From the NCBI GenBank assembly GCA_022559985.1, contig JAFJTR010000002.1, forward strand, positions 558,001 to 622,000: a DNA stretch of 64,000 nt, written 5' to 3'. Of the stretch, positions 20,929 to 32,585 are shown one piece after another. The DNA is from Parastagonospora avenae f. sp. tritici 18332-5 (lineage: Eukaryota; Ascomycota; Dothideomycetes; Pleosporales; Phaeosphaeriaceae). Within the stretch, counting starts at the first letter, position 1; each line of letters opens with the position of its first letter. The notes beneath the pieces are model-generated. The model did not search any database. It was given only the letters and a program-made list of their open reading frames with translations, and had not been told where the DNA came from. The position numbers and the translations under genes were made by a program.

Positions 20929-22412
20929 ATGCATTCTTTCACCAACCTTCTGGCAGCGGCGGGAGCCATCGGTGGTGTTGTGGCGCAGGACTTCAATGTT
21001 CTGCGCCAAGTTGGAGGCAATGGACAGTGGTTCCCTGGTAAGTGACCGAAACCAGTATCTTCTGACTACTCAATTGACCATGAACAGGACCACAAGTGAC
21101 TGGCATCTCTCCTGATCTACCTGAAGGTTGCAAGGTTGAGCTATCTGCCTTTTTCTCCCGGCATGGTAGTCGTTACCCTGACACTGGCGCGTACAATGGA
21201 TGGGTTGACATCCAGAAGCGCCTCGAGGCAGCCTCGTTCACTGTGAACGATGAGAAATTCGAGTTCCTCAAGACATGGAAGCCTGTTCTGTCAGACCCAG
21301 AGAGCCAGATCGCCCAAATTTCGTCTACTGGTGTCAAAGAGCTTCGTGAAATGGGCAAGACGTGGCGGCAACGCTACTCCGACTTGTACCAAGAGAACAG
21401 CCCATTCACCATGTGGGCCAACTACTACAAGTCGAGTCCTCGTGTGCGCGATAGTGCCCGTTACTTCGCGCAAGGTTTTGTGGGTGATAACGCCTCGAAC
21501 CTCACGACCATCTACGCACTCAACGCCAGTGACCCAAGGGCTTGGATGAACTCCCTTGCCCCTAGCGATCTTTGCAAGGCCTACGACGACGAGGGTGGCA
21601 GCCCTTTCAAAGATGTATGGGATGCCATCTACGTTCCACCGATCCAAGCCAGGATCAACGCAAAGGTCCAAGGTTTCAACTTCACCGCTGGAGATGTGCA
21701 ACAGATTCCATACTTGTGTGGTTTTGAGACACAAATCACGGAGAGCCGAAGCCCCTTCTGCGACCTGCTCACCCAGGAGGAGATTGACGACTACGAGTAT
21801 GCGCAGGACTTGCGCTACTGGTACGGAACTGGCCTCGGGTCTGACGTCGAGAAGTACCAGATGCTCCCGGTCCTTGACATGGTTGCGCAACGCTTTATCG
21901 ATGGACCCAACGCTGTCTACCAGAACGGAAACACGACCTTTGTTCCCCCCAAGGTCATGGCATCTTTCTCGAACGATGGGCAGATCAACCAGCTCATTTC
22001 TATGCTTGGCGTATTCGATGACCAGCCCCAACTCCCTGGCGACATGCTTCTTGCCAACAGGACCTTCAGATCAAGTCGCCTTACTCCCATGCGCGGTACC
22101 GTCGCGTTTGAGCGTCTTTCGTGTCCTGTTGACCCGCTCGAGACTTCTTGTGGTTACACTGGCGCCCCCGCGAAGGATGTGTACATGCGCATACTGTTGA
22201 ACGATGTCGTCTACCCGGTTGTTGGCTGTACCAGCGGTCCGGGTTCTTCATGTTCCCTCATGGAGTATCAGGGCCTTGTCCGCAACAAGTTCGCCGAAGC
22301 TGGAAGTTTCGCAACACTTTGCAATGACACTACACCGGCCTACTCAAGCACGCGTGGCGCAAACTTTTACATGGACAACACTCTGCCATTCGCAAGCGTG
22401 ATCAGGCCATAG
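20929..22412 (+). CDS. Secreted histidine acid phosphatase family protein
   Basis: Two exons, 20929..21037 and 21088..22412, with a 50-nt intron (GTAAGT...GAACAG); 477 residues. The start MHSFTNLLAAAGAIGGVVAQ gives a signal peptide ending near Ala-Gln, so the product is secreted. The phosphohistidine motif SRHGSRYP is at residues about 60-67 (nucleophile His62). The family normally has a second His in an HD motif that donates the proton; at the equivalent place here the sequence is SFSNDGQIN (Asn332-Asp333). Several Cys and N-glycosylation sites are present. It is expected to act on extracellular phosphate esters if active. Either the Asn is a subfamily feature or activity is altered. Confidence 0.9.
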
Positions 22413-23491
22413 GCTCGATGTCAGCACTCACTATTGAACGTCAGCATATAATACCATAATGTAATTAGCACCTCCTGCATCGATTGTCCTTCATCTTCTG
22501 TAAACGCAAGTCGTAAGGCTGCTAGAATGCCTGCTCCTGCTTTTGACTCTCTTTCCACTGCCGAAAAACCAGTACACGGCGACCTGAAAATTATGGTTGA
22601 AAAGTCTGATTTTGTAGTCATCTTTTCTGCGCCCTGTCGTGTCGCCAAGTACATGTGCAGCGCGCTTTCAATCGCGTTGATGAGTAACGCGCTCCACATC
22701 GCGCATCCACGCATGCACCCGCGTCAACTCGTCAACTCGCAGGGCGCAAGGCGTGAGATGTCGTGCGAATTCGATTCACACCCGGTAAATCCGGAACTAC
22801 TGTTTGGTTGGCCCATAGCATAGCTTTAGTCCGCTCGATGAAATGACTCAACTCGTGCGTCAACATCAATCTGGCCATTTTCCGCCGGAAATCTTCTTGG
22901 GCGCGATGTGGCTGTTGGCCAAGCATCCCAATTGGTCACTTCTTGCGCCATGTTGGCGGATCCATAAACAGCCCTAGCGCCGTGGTAATGCTTTTTGACA
23001 TGAAAGGCGTGTTTCAACGGTGCGCATTTGTAAGAATAAGGCGTGTGAGTGGAGATGGCTAGTTGGGAGTCACAAACCATGGGTCAAAGTAAGTGACTGA
23101 GTCAAAGTATATAAACTGATGGTGGTGGACGATCAGGGTGTAGAGCGTCATTCAATCGAAGATCATTGCGTTCAGCTCGGCTCATCACCCGACGACTAGT
23201 AGCAGCACTTCCCCAGCTCAGCTGCACGACTACCTACATCCCAGCCAGCCCAAAACGCCACAGAAGCAGCTGCATACCGATCCTTTTCGAGCAACAAGGA
23301 AGTCCAGAAACGGCCTGCAATCATAAGCAGTGAGAGTTGAAAATTATAAAGAGCTTCACCTTCACCATCAGCGGTTCACTCTCATCACACATCAAACAAA
23401 CACCAAATTCAAACTTCATTCTTCAATCTAACTACACCAACATCGTACCAAAATCTCAATTTACCAATCACCTACCAAAACCACTATCAAG
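22413..23491. other. Intergenic region and long 5' leader of the next gene
   Basis: About 1.1 kb without a recognised gene. From about 23150 on it is CA/TC-rich like fungal 5' UTRs, downstream of a TATATAAA box at 23108-23115. Confidence 0.5.
23108..23115 (+). promoter_or_regulatory. Probable TATA box of the small Ser/Thr-rich gene
   Basis: The sequence GTATATAAAC lies upstream of a pyrimidine- and CA-rich leader leading to the ATG at 23492. The about 380-bp distance implies a long 5' UTR. No start-site data support it beyond sequence. Confidence 0.45.
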
Positions 23492-23755
23492 ATGCCATCC
23501 TACTCTACCGCAACTACCCCACGCACTTCCGTGGAGCTCGCCAAAGAAGCCATCGCGTCATCATCTTCTTCCTTCACTACTACTGCGTCATCCACCAAGA
23601 AGTCAAGCGGCATCTGGTCAAGCATCAAGCGACACGTCAAAGAGCACCATGAGGGTCTGAACGGAGCCTATGCGACTTACTACGGTCAAGGACAAGGCGT
23701 GCAGAGGTCCAGAAAGCAGGAGGTCTGGGAGTACAAGAGGGGTGCACGAAACTGA
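23492..23755 (+). CDS. Small Ser/Thr-rich hypothetical protein
   Basis: Single exon, 87 residues, with a good start context (TATCAAGATGCC). The N-terminal half is Ser/Thr-rich, with a poly-Ser run. The C-terminal half has a basic amphipathic stretch, SSGIWSSIKRHVKEHHEG, followed by YATYYGQGQG. No signal peptide or membrane helix is present. A strong TATA box and long leader suggest regulated, possibly high, expression. I recognise no named family; small proteins of this build are common and uncharacterised in Dothideomycetes. Confidence 0.65.
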   Translation: MPSYSTATTPRTSVELAKEAIASSSSSFTTTASSTKKSSGIWSSIKRHVKEHHEGLNGAYATYYGQGQGVQRSRKQEVWEYKRGARN

Positions 23756-24013
23756 GTGAGGGGCCCAAGTGATTGGGAAAACAAGATGGAGTTAGGTACA
23801 TGGGACTGATTACAGGGAATTGGAGTTTCGAAAGGCGCATCGGAGTTCATGGAACTGGTTGCGATTTACTGAGGGTGGGCGGCAACTTCGATCTTTGAAT
23901 ACCTCATTGGCAAAAATCTACCAATGCAAAATTGTCAACCTTAATCGACCATCTCCTTACCCTGTGAAGCGTGCATCATTGCGCATCAAACACTATATAT
24001 CCCTCTCTCCTCA

Positions 24014-25435
24014 TCACCCAACCAACGCCTCGACGCCCTCCCTGAAACCCTCCATAACCTTCCCAACCAACCCCTCCTCGACCGCACCCTCAAACCAGGA
24101 AAAGTTCAAGCTCGCGCACCCATCCCCACCCGTAACAGCACTAACACAAAACGGGTCCCCAGTTGGAGTCGGACACTGACTAAACGTGACCCTGCCAATC
24201 ATCCACCTCCCTCCCTCATCTTTATTCCTATACACGCCGATATTCGACAACTCGGCGCTCGAGCCGCGCGGCTTGCCCAAAAGGCCGTCCACATAGTCAT
24301 GCATGCTCGACACGTATTTGAACAGCGCGACGGGGTTGTCGGCGCCGGCTTTAGCGAGTTCGGCGTCGATGGTAGATTTCACGGCGCGTGCTTCGGACCA
24401 TGAGAAATTCTGGAGGACGGTGGAGGCGTGTGGGGATGGGGTGCGGTGGTGCGTGAAGTGGTATTGGTTCACTGCGACGAGCATTTGGTCGTCTGGTAAG
24501 TCTTTCAGAAAACGGCGCATACTCATGGGGTTGGAGAATTTGATCTTGTCGAACTGCGAGGGTGGGAGGTACTTGAAGAGGGAGGCGGCGAGAAGGCTTT
24601 CGAGGGTACAGGTTACGCTGACGTTTTCTTTGCGGCTGGCTTGGGCTAGGAGCTTGGTCGTATTGGCGGAGAGGATGAGGGTGCGGAAATCGAATTGGGG
24701 TGGTGAGGGGATCTTGGTGGGGACTGGGTTGCCGGTCCATAGCTTTTTTGGGCGGCTGTCGAAGATGGAGGGTAGGATGATCTTCGCGATGGTGTTTAGG
24801 AAGAAAGGCCAGGATATTGTCATGGGATGTAGATCTTCGAAAGCTGGTGGAAGAGGCGTTGTTGGCGTTTTCACAATTAGATCAGCATTCGGCACAGTTT
24901 CCATGTTGTTCAGGCCCGCGAGGAATGTCTGGTGGAATATCAAGGCCGATGCACCGTCACACAATGCGTGGTGGAATGTCCAGGTCGCCGTAAATGTGTC
25001 ATTGTCTGTTGTCGAGGCCAAAACAATAAGCCGCCAGAACGGATTGGTTCCTAGATCATCTTTGAAATTGCGAGCATGTTGTTCTGCTAACAACTGGTCC
25101 AGCTCTGCATCGACTTCACCGTCACTTGGTGTCTTGCTTTTCCGATCTCGAATTTCGACACATTTAGATAAATCGATAAAAGGCAGACGAACAAAGGATG
25201 TTTCCGGGTAGGATTTGTCTTCATCCACTGGTACAGCTCCAAGAACTGGGTGTTTGGCGATGACATGCTTGAGCGCAGCATAAATGGAGTCTTTTAGAGC
25301 GTCCGACGATTGCGATGAGGAGTTGTATGTTGCGGTCAGTCCCACGTTGTTGTAGTAGCCAAGATGGTGTCTCGCGGTGCTGTACGTTTCCAAGCGGCCA
25401 CATGGCCGGAGTTTCTCTAAGTCACCAATGTCCAT
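24014..25435 (-). CDS. Alcohol acetyltransferase (AATase family)
   Basis: Single exon, 473 residues from the ATG at 25435 (MDIGDLEKLRPCGRLE); the frame extends upstream only to a GTG codon. The N-terminal block LRPCGRLETYSTARHHLGYY matches the alcohol acetyltransferase family. The catalytic HxxxD motif is HALCDG within WTFHHALCDGAS. The family transfers acetyl from acetyl-CoA to alcohols, forming volatile esters, or acts on related acceptors such as sphingoid bases or mycotoxin hydroxyls. A C-terminal half with the second conserved region (SAELSNIGVY) completes the BAHD-like fold. The substrate cannot be told from sequence. Confidence 0.92.
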   Translation of the reverse strand: MDIGDLEKLRPCGRLETYSTARHHLGYYNNVGLTATYNSSSQSSDALKDSIYAALKHVIAKHPVLGAVPVDEDKSYPETSFVRLPFIDLSKCVEIRDRKSKTPSDGEVDAELDQLLAEQHARNFKDDLGTNPFWRLIVLASTTDNDTFTATWTFHHALCDGASALIFHQTFLAGLNNMETVPNADLIVKTPTTPLPPAFEDLHPMTISWPFFLNTIAKIILPSIFDSRPKKLWTGNPVPTKIPSPPQFDFRTLILSANTTKLLAQASRKENVSVTCTLESLLAASLFKYLPPSQFDKIKFSNPMSMRRFLKDLPDDQMLVAVNQYHFTHHRTPSPHASTVLQNFSWSEARAVKSTIDAELAKAGADNPVALFKYVSSMHDYVDGLLGKPRGSSAELSNIGVYRNKDEGGRWMIGRVTFSQCPTPTGDPFCVSAVTGGDGCASLNFSWFEGAVEEGLVGKVMEGFREGVEALVG

Positions 25436-26761
25436 GATGGTTCCGCTCTTTTGCGAAAGTGGATCTATGGCCACACTGTTCTGATATGCTCAATAGGGCT
25501 TTCGTGGCAATGTCCCGGGAGCCTGGCACGTTTGACGTTGGATCTGATGGATCTGGGTAGATTTTGTTGTGATGCACGTTTTCGGTTTACTTACACTGGA
25601 CACTACCAGTCGTTTATCAACCACGTGCCGATGTAATTTTTTTTCCTTGGTTAGGTCGAGATTTTGCTGTGATGTTCGCGGACGAGGTCATTGTTCGGGC
25701 CCAAAGGTTTCGATCATGGGGCCGAGTAGAGATACAGTATGTATATGTGCACGACTATTTCGCAGACCCACATGGCATATTTAAGGCGCCCATGGGATGG
25801 TATTCTCGCAAGTATTTCTATGAATGGACGAGCTGACCAGAGCACCGCCACTTTTGGTTCTAAGCGAAATTGCGGCGGTCCGAATGCAAGGCCGCCGAAA
25901 TGTTTCCATGTAAACAACTCTTCACCACTCGGCAAAGTGAAGTGCAGTAGTATCGGATTTGACGCGACAAAGTCTTGAAGGTATTTGCTGTTGGTATTTG
26001 TTACATTTGGACCGATGCTCCTAGTATAATCGTCATCTATACGGTGCCCACGAGAGATTTATGGCCTGAACATGACTCGCTACCGTTCCTCGATAGTCCA
26101 CTTCTCTGGATGATGACCCCAGCATAATGTGATCGCTGAAGAATGGTGCCGCAACAGACGTCTAAGCCACGGAGCTTGTCTAGACATTGTATTTCTTGCC
26201 AATGTAGTGTGGGAGCTCCAGCAAGAGCTGCCATATGCTCACTACGCTTTGCATGCATTCCAAGAGAATACCCGACGCCAGCATATGCCTCCATTTGCCC
26301 TGCCTTGTTGTCGTATGGCGCAACAATTCGAGCCCTTAATACGTACACAGCAGCAGCAAGTTTGGGACATGCGAGGCGGTGTACGAGCGTTTTCGAGGCT
26401 GGATTGATGTACGTGCAAGGACGAATGTCGGTTTTGAAAATCGAGGCGTCAAATCAGATACGTCTTCGGTGGCCGAAATTCCGTAATGCTTTTGCTATGC
26501 TTGCGAGCTTGTCAGCCATGCTTCTACATGGATAGTGATGTGACAGAACGTGACACCAAGTGTTCGAATGAAAAGCACATGTTTGTTCTGACAGCTTTGA
26601 GAAAATGAGAATCGCACAGAAATACATGTCCTCGAACGCCACCACAAAAGTTTGAGGTGCTACGAGAGCGCGAACTTTTTAAAATGAAATCCGGGAAAAA
26701 GTACCTTTGCCATGTTCGAAATGGGATGTATCCCGCGTCTCAGGTCATAAGTAGAGTACTT
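25436..26761. other. Gene-poor region, left part
   Basis: About 1.3 kb with only short overlapping open frames on both strands, none with a recognisable motif or convincing splice partner. Confidence 0.45.
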
Positions 26762-26950
26762 CTATGGCTTCGATGTGGGTACTGAGGCTTGGGTTGAGCT
26801 TCGCGAAACCGAAGGTCGCGCGGGCGCTCCCTTTGCTGCAAAAGCATCCTCCTTTTTGAACATTGCTTGCCACTTGGCCGTGGTCATTTTGAGCAAATCC
26901 TTGAACAGAGTTTGCTCGGAGGGCGATGGGTTGCCGTCCAGATGGTACAT
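26762..26950 (-). CDS. Possible small hypothetical protein
   Basis: A 62-residue frame starting at an ATG in good context (CTACAACAATGTAC). It begins MYHLDGNPSPSEQTLFKDLL and continues with a helical stretch containing KMTTAKWQAMFKKEDAF, then a Ser/Thr-rich end. Its composition looks like a genuine small acidic/basic helical protein rather than random sequence. No family is recognised. An upstream coding exon is possible, because the frame stays open 5' of the ATG. Confidence 0.35.
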   Translation of the reverse strand: MYHLDGNPSPSEQTLFKDLLKMTTAKWQAMFKKEDAFAAKGAPARPSVSRSSTQASVPTSKP

Positions 26951-28837
26951 TGTTGTAGCTTGTAGGTGGTGGGCTTTTCGACTTTGGTGTTTTTGTGTGG
27001 AAGTCTCGGAAGGCACAAGCACACGATGTTTTCCCCACTAACGGTAGTATTGGTGGCTAAAAGCCGACACCGCAACGTCTCGTGCCACCAAACAGGGTGT
27101 TTGGGCGTCAGACAAAGACATGACTTGGAACAACGCCCCTCGATTACTCGATTGGCGGTGAAGCCCGCGAGACTGGTCAGTACTGGTTACACGTGGTGCA
27201 GTCATGCCGCCGGGTGCCGAAAGTCATGTACGCACTGAAACTCCCATGTTGGCCACTGCCAGAGAAGCAGCGACGGGAGATACCAGTGACTGCCAGGTGA
27301 TGGTGCAACATCATCGAATCTGCAGAGGATCCTTTATCCAGGCGAGCCGGACTCTGGTCGAGACATGGCGTTCCAACGGTTGGCCGTGCTACTTTCCAGA
27401 TCGGTATCGTGATTCAGCCGCACGCCGAGCGAGGCTTGTGCTACACTCGACCATTCCTTCAATCTGGTTCCACAACTGGAACGGTGAAGCTGGGTATGCC
27501 GGCTAGAAACTTCATCTTAGCGGACCATGGCGCAAGGAGAGAAGGTCAGCTGTGTGAGCTGAAAGAAGTATTAAAACGCCAGCAAACAATGTTCCGGTCT
27601 AGACGCGAGGTCTCTCAGAGGCTAGCTCAGTGGAGGGATGAGGCTGCCTGAGGCCTGGGTAGCTTCGTGGCTATGGAATCTGGGTCATTGGTTGAGGCGA
27701 TGGCTGACCTAATCATCTAGCGTCCCCCACGGCCCAAACAGCTGCAGTGCAGTCCATCTCCAGCTGCGACTTCCACTAACCTCAGTTCCAGATCGTTGCA
27801 GGTTGCTTCTTTCGAACCCTTGTCAAACTCAATGCACATCCAAATGCTATGTCTGTGGCATGTTTAGCAGGCTGCATACCGCCATTAGTTCTCTTTCATG
27901 CGTGCGAAATGCGGTAAATCTAAATATTCGGCACATTTTCAGTCACATACGACCAGTAGTTTACTCCAGTACGAAGGCGATACACCGTAATGTCCTTGAT
28001 TGAGACATCTGTGATCCCTAGATCAAGAGTACGAGAAGTTGACGATGCGTCGTACCCTTCGCTCGGTCACTTGCATACCCGGCCAGATGGGTCACAGTCA
28101 ACCAGATACCTGCCGAAGCGGAACGTGTCATCCGAATTCCAGGTATGACTACGCGCGCATCTTGATGTAATAGAACGATCTCTGAAGCATTTGTCGCCGC
28201 ATTTGTCGCCGCATTTGTCGCCGCTGCGGCTGGCTCAGCGCATCCTTTTCAGCCCTCTCGCACATTGCCTGGCACTAGTCGACCGCTGTTCTGGTCTGCG
28301 GGATTGGCCGTTTCCAGATCTAGTGTGGTCCGTAGTCGATTGATCGTACTTGGCGCGCAGATGTGGTAGCTGTGCGACATGGGCGCAGCCATTCATGGAC
28401 AGTGGCCCAAACAGTTGGGAAAGTTGTTAGTGCGCCTCGTTAGGTGACATGAGTTGTGCAACCATTAATGGCGACCGTGGGTTTTTGGGGTAGCGAGTCC
28501 ACACTACACGACGTAGCCATGATTCAGAGCGCCCATTCAGCCTACGGTACTGATTTCTCTAGGCTACCCCCGTTAAATATGAACACGAAACACTCTGCAC
28601 ATACAAAAGCTCATGCATTTCACACTGATGAAAATCACCTAATCATAGAAACGAAAACGTTGCGGATCATTGCAGCGGAAGCAGACATTAAGCAAACGTG
28701 CTTACCTACCGTTTGTTATACTACGCACTGCCTGACACGTTACATACCCCCTGTTGAACGAACACCGCTTTTTCTCAGTATTGTCAAGCCCCCAACCGCC
28801 CGTGACATTATATCTACCGGCAGCCATAATCAACACA
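26951..28837. other. Gene-poor region, right part
   Basis: About 1.9 kb without a supported gene, containing one short tandem repeat at 28187-28222. The right end should contain the promoter of the peptide transporter gene. Confidence 0.45.
28187..28222. repeat. Short tandem repeat, three 12-bp units
   Basis: Three perfect consecutive copies of gcatttgtcgcc followed by a partial, GC-rich continuation. It lies in non-coding DNA. Confidence 0.85.
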
Positions 28838-30730
28838 ATGAGTCGACAAATGGACTGTTCCGAAGAGAACACCGAAGGCTCGGGTTCAGAATTATCGAGC
28901 GTCACAAAATACAATGTTAGTGAACTGCGAAGAGTGAGAGATAATGTACCGTGGCGTCTTTGGGTTGTCGCCGTCATAGGGCTATGGGAGAAGGCCGCAT
29001 TCTGGGGCATGCTCGCACCATGGCGTAAGTTCGCACCCCTTGCTAATACATGATGTGTTACAGTTGAGTAAGCTGACTCGGATTTCACAGAGAACTACAT
29101 GGAGAATCCACCGCACTATGAGAAGAATCAGACTCCTGGAGCACTCGGGCTTGGGCAAGCAGTCGCAACCCGGATATACTGCTGCTTTTACATATTCTAC
29201 TACGTCGCCCCAATATTCGTCGCAATCGTGGCGGATAGCAAACTCGGGCAGTACAAATCGCTGATCATCAGTATCGTATTGTACTGCCTAGGTATCGTGG
29301 CACTGACCGCAAGTTCAATAACAGCCAACATTGACAAGGGATGGGGCGTCCCTGGACTTGTGGTGGCCATGTTTTTGATCGGCCTAGGCGGTGGAGGAGT
29401 CAGAGCGATACTACCACCATTCCTTGCCGACCAGTACAAGAAGTCGGAGCCCAAAGTCAAGACATTGAAGACGGGTGAAAAGGTCATCACGGACTACGAG
29501 TTGACTCTCCAGTACATCTACAATCTCTACTTCTGGGTCGGAAACGTTGGTTCACTATCTGCGTTCGGCACTGTTTTCATCGAGAAGAAGTATGGTTTCG
29601 CCGAAGCATACGGTCTCAGTCTCGGCTTCATGGTCCTTTCACTTATCATGCTCATCGCAGGCAAAAACTGGTATGTGCAGGTATCTCACAAAGGCAAACT
29701 TATCGTGCCGCAAGCCACAAAGATTGTCGCATGTGCTGCCAAGAATAGCTTCAAGATGAAGCGCGCGGGTCCGGACTACCAGCTCGAGCGCCACAGCAAG
29801 ACCGTCTCATGGACCGAAAACATGGTCGATGAACTGACCCTCGGGCTACGCGGATGCCGGGTTCTGTTCACTTTCGTAATGTTCTGGGTTTGCTTCGATC
29901 AAATGCAGAACAACCTCATCTCGCAAGCTGGACAAATGGACATGAGGGGCACACCAAACGATCTACTTCCTGGCCTCAATCAAGTTGGCTGCATCATCCT
30001 GGGTCCAGTGATTCAGATGGGCCTCTACCCAGTCCTTCATCGGCGCAGAATCTACATCGGGCCAATAATGCGCATCACGATCGGTTTTGGCTTCATGATG
30101 TTCGCCATGTTGTATGCGACCATCGTGCAGCACGCCATCTACAGTTCATCGGCATGCCTAGGAAGCGCCGGAGACTGCTCAAGTGCAGCCTTGGATAAAC
30201 AGAGTCGGCCAAATGTCTGGTTACAAGCGCCCATCTACTTCTTCATTTCGGGAGGTGAGATCTTCGCCTACGTCACCGGCCTTGAGTATGCCTACGACCA
30301 TTCGCCCAAGGACATGAAAGTGATTGTGCAGGCAATCAATTTGCTCGTTGCTGGTCTTGGCTCGGTAGTCGCTCTCGCTCTGACGCCTGTTGCCCACGAT
30401 CCAAACCTGGTCATCTTCTACGCCTCACTCACAGGTGGAATGGCAGTCACTACTTTCTTCTTCTGGTTCATCTTCCGCAATTACGACAGGAAGTCAGCCG
30501 ATGCCACGCCAAACCAGTCACTCAAAAATGACGCGGCTGATGTTGAGAGAGGCATGTCTATCCAGGATGACCAAGAGACAGAGAAAGCGACACTTGGCGT
30601 ACTCCCGAACGAGAAAGCGACCAAGGAACTCACGGTTTTCGACAAGGAAACTGCCTCCAGCGATTGTACGCCGAGCCAGCGAAGCTCTTCGGACACAGGT
30701 CTGGAACCAAAACCGCAAATAGGCGCTTGA
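28838..30730 (+). CDS. POT/PTR2 family proton-coupled oligopeptide transporter
   Basis: Two exons, 28838..29024 and 29091..30730, with a 66-nt intron (GTAAGT...TTCACAG); 608 residues. I chose the ATG at 28838 (MSRQMDCSEENTEG); the upstream open frame starts only at TTG. The first membrane helix follows VPWRLWVVAVIGLWEKAAFW, and the join gives LAPWQNYMENPPHYEKNQ, typical of fungal PTR2 proteins. Other family marks are DSKLGQYKSLIISIV, GGGGVRAILPPFLADQYKK and YNLYFWVGNVGSLSAF (the FYxxxNxGS signature). About 12 hydrophobic segments are visible, ending in a hydrophilic tail of about 80 residues. It should import di- and tripeptides with protons across the plasma membrane. Confidence 0.94.
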
Positions 30731-31265
30731 CCCACTGCCTACGCCACACAGAGACCGTAATTCGACGGCACATGTCCAATGCTCCTAGAACACCTAGCTC
30801 TTACCGCACGAACTTCACACGCTCTCACGAAGTGCGCTTCTCAATCACCAGATCACCACTTCGCAGGTGGCGTTCACGAAGTCCAAATTGTATATCAACG
30901 AGGGTCGACTCCATACTTGCATTTACATCTCGGCATGGGCCTTGAAGCCAACTGTTTCTAATTCATGTACATCAGACCTTTTCCCACACTATTCTTCATT
31001 TTCTTGAATTGTTATCTCACAAGCATAAAAAGTGTATATCAGGCTCACGCCACTGCACAGCATTTACAAGTCGTCTTCATCATCTTTCCCGGCAAGGATA
31101 GACAAAAACTCAGTATATTATGCACATTATGTATCATCAATTAACACTGCAAGTAAGACACATCCTGTGCCGGCAATCTGTCGTTCAGGCCAAAAAGTGC
31201 GAGCATGCCAGACCAACAACATGTGACGCGGAGCACGCTGAACTGGCAAAAAGAAATTATCTAGC
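30731..31265. other. Intergenic region
   Basis: The 3' flank of the transporter gene and downstream flank of the tRNA gene. The only element recognised is the pol III terminator listed separately. Confidence 0.5.
31248..31252 (-). terminator. RNA polymerase III terminator of the tRNA-Thr gene
   Basis: Five T residues on the minus strand, 14 nt downstream of the mature tRNA 3' end, as expected for pol III termination. Confidence 0.7.
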
Positions 31266-31346
31266 TGCCCTCTGCCAGAATCGAACTAGCGATCTTATCA
31301 TAGCATGTAATACTAGTGATACGCTTTACCACTAAGCCAAGAGGGC
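31266..31346 (-). tRNA. tRNA-Thr (anticodon AGT) with 9-nt intron
   Basis: 81 nt on the minus strand. The acceptor stem GCCCTCT pairs fully with AGAGGGC, with discriminator A. The D stem GCTT/AAGC encloses AGTGGTA. The anticodon stem TATCA/TGATA is perfect, and the loop begins CTAGTA, giving anticodon AGT. Nine extra bases after position 37 are a canonical nuclear tRNA intron. The T arm is GCTAG-TTCGATT-CTGGC with one G-T pair. The A-box and B-box are internal. The AGT anticodon would be deaminated to IGT and read ACU, ACC and ACA. Confidence 0.95.
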
Positions 31347-32585
31347 GGATTCAACGCTGCTGTACGCTGATTGGTGGAGGTGCGGAGAAACAATGTGCAA
31401 TATAAACCCCAAAGGGGTACAGGAATGCATCTACAGCGTTGAAAAACAAGCATTATGGAAAGATTCGGTGTGGGAGCGCATTCATGGTGCGATGCGAGTT
31501 CTCTGCAATCAATTTTTTTGATGCGTGGTGGGGCTGATGTGGGGAAGCGATGGGTTCTCGACCACCTCTCTGACTTCACCAACTCTGAGCTTTGTCCTCA
31601 CTAGATTTTCACTGTAGATGTTGAGATTTTATGTATATTTCGGTGGCGCTGAATCGGGAGATGTGGTATCGATGCATTCCAAAGTCATGGAACTCCCCTG
31701 AGAAGCACCATCAAAAACCATCGGCTCGGCAGCCCTCGGCTCTACGCCTATCATTAGATGGTACAGGCTACCACGGTTGAATTTAGGCCTTGAGTCTGCC
31801 AGCCGGAAGGAAATAAGCCGATAGGACGATGGAAATCACCACCTGGGCAGAGAAGTTTTAGGGCCATCTTTGATCAATGAATTTGAGCTCATCCACCATG
31901 TTCATATTGAGAGATTGAACATTCTAGTGTCGTTCGTTGTCATCTTGCGCGCCGTAAATCAAAAGCGAGTCGATTAAAAGTATATGTCTCAAATGCCATG
32001 TTTCTGCAGCTCCAAAAGCTACTTGTCACTGTGCCATGAATGGCAAAGACCTTTGCTCCAAAAAGAATCAGCATAGCTGACCATGTGCCGAAAAAAGACA
32101 AGCCGAAATGTGTCATGAGCGTTCGTCGAATATGGAGTCCTCATGAGTGATGTCGTGGCTGAGAGAACTGTTGCCGCGTGTTGAAAGTCAACTTCGTACC
32201 TGCACATAAGTTTCACCGGTGACCAGTTCACAAACCTAGAAGAAAATTTGTGATGTTCTGTGTGGCTACCGAGGGCCGGCACGCACTCGCAGACCAGGAG
32301 TTTCAGACTCTCTGGTCGTGCCTTCTTACTCCTCGTATACGTTTTCACAAGCTAGTAACATCAACTACATGACAGATCTGCGGCTCTGAAAAAAAAAATC
32401 CGCGTTTCAATGGAAGGTGATAATGTCAAAATACGATGTCTCAAAGTCACTTTGGACAAGGACTGTAGTTCTGACGTAGCCTTCAGGCTATTCTTTCGTA
32501 TTGGCATATCTCATACACACATCGCCTACAGTACCGAAACTCATAGCCCTTTCCATCGCGACCCCCCTTCAGACACGAAGCCAAT
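31347..32585. other. Intergenic region of about 1.2 kb
   Basis: No gene recognised between the tRNA and the xylanase stop codon. An A-run of nine bases lies near 32390. Confidence 0.5.

Noticed and set aside
21291..22031. 246-residue open frame on the minus strand
   Set aside because: It is the antisense shadow of the acid phosphatase gene, which has a signal peptide, a catalytic motif and an intron on the plus strand.
24303..25211. 302-residue open frame on the plus strand
   Set aside because: It lies antisense to the alcohol acetyltransferase, whose HxxxD and N-terminal motifs are clear, and has no motif of its own.
28187..28222. Possible CRISPR-like repeat
   Set aside because: Three adjacent 12-bp units without spacers in a fungal genome are a simple tandem repeat, not a CRISPR array.
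25436..28837. Transposon remnant in the gene-poor region
   Set aside because: No terminal repeats, transposase or reverse-transcriptase motifs, or long direct repeats were seen by eye. A self-comparison could not be run.
28456..28920. 154-residue open frame overlapping the PTR2 first exon
   Set aside because: It overlaps the transporter start in another frame. The transporter exon is fixed by family sequence and splicing.
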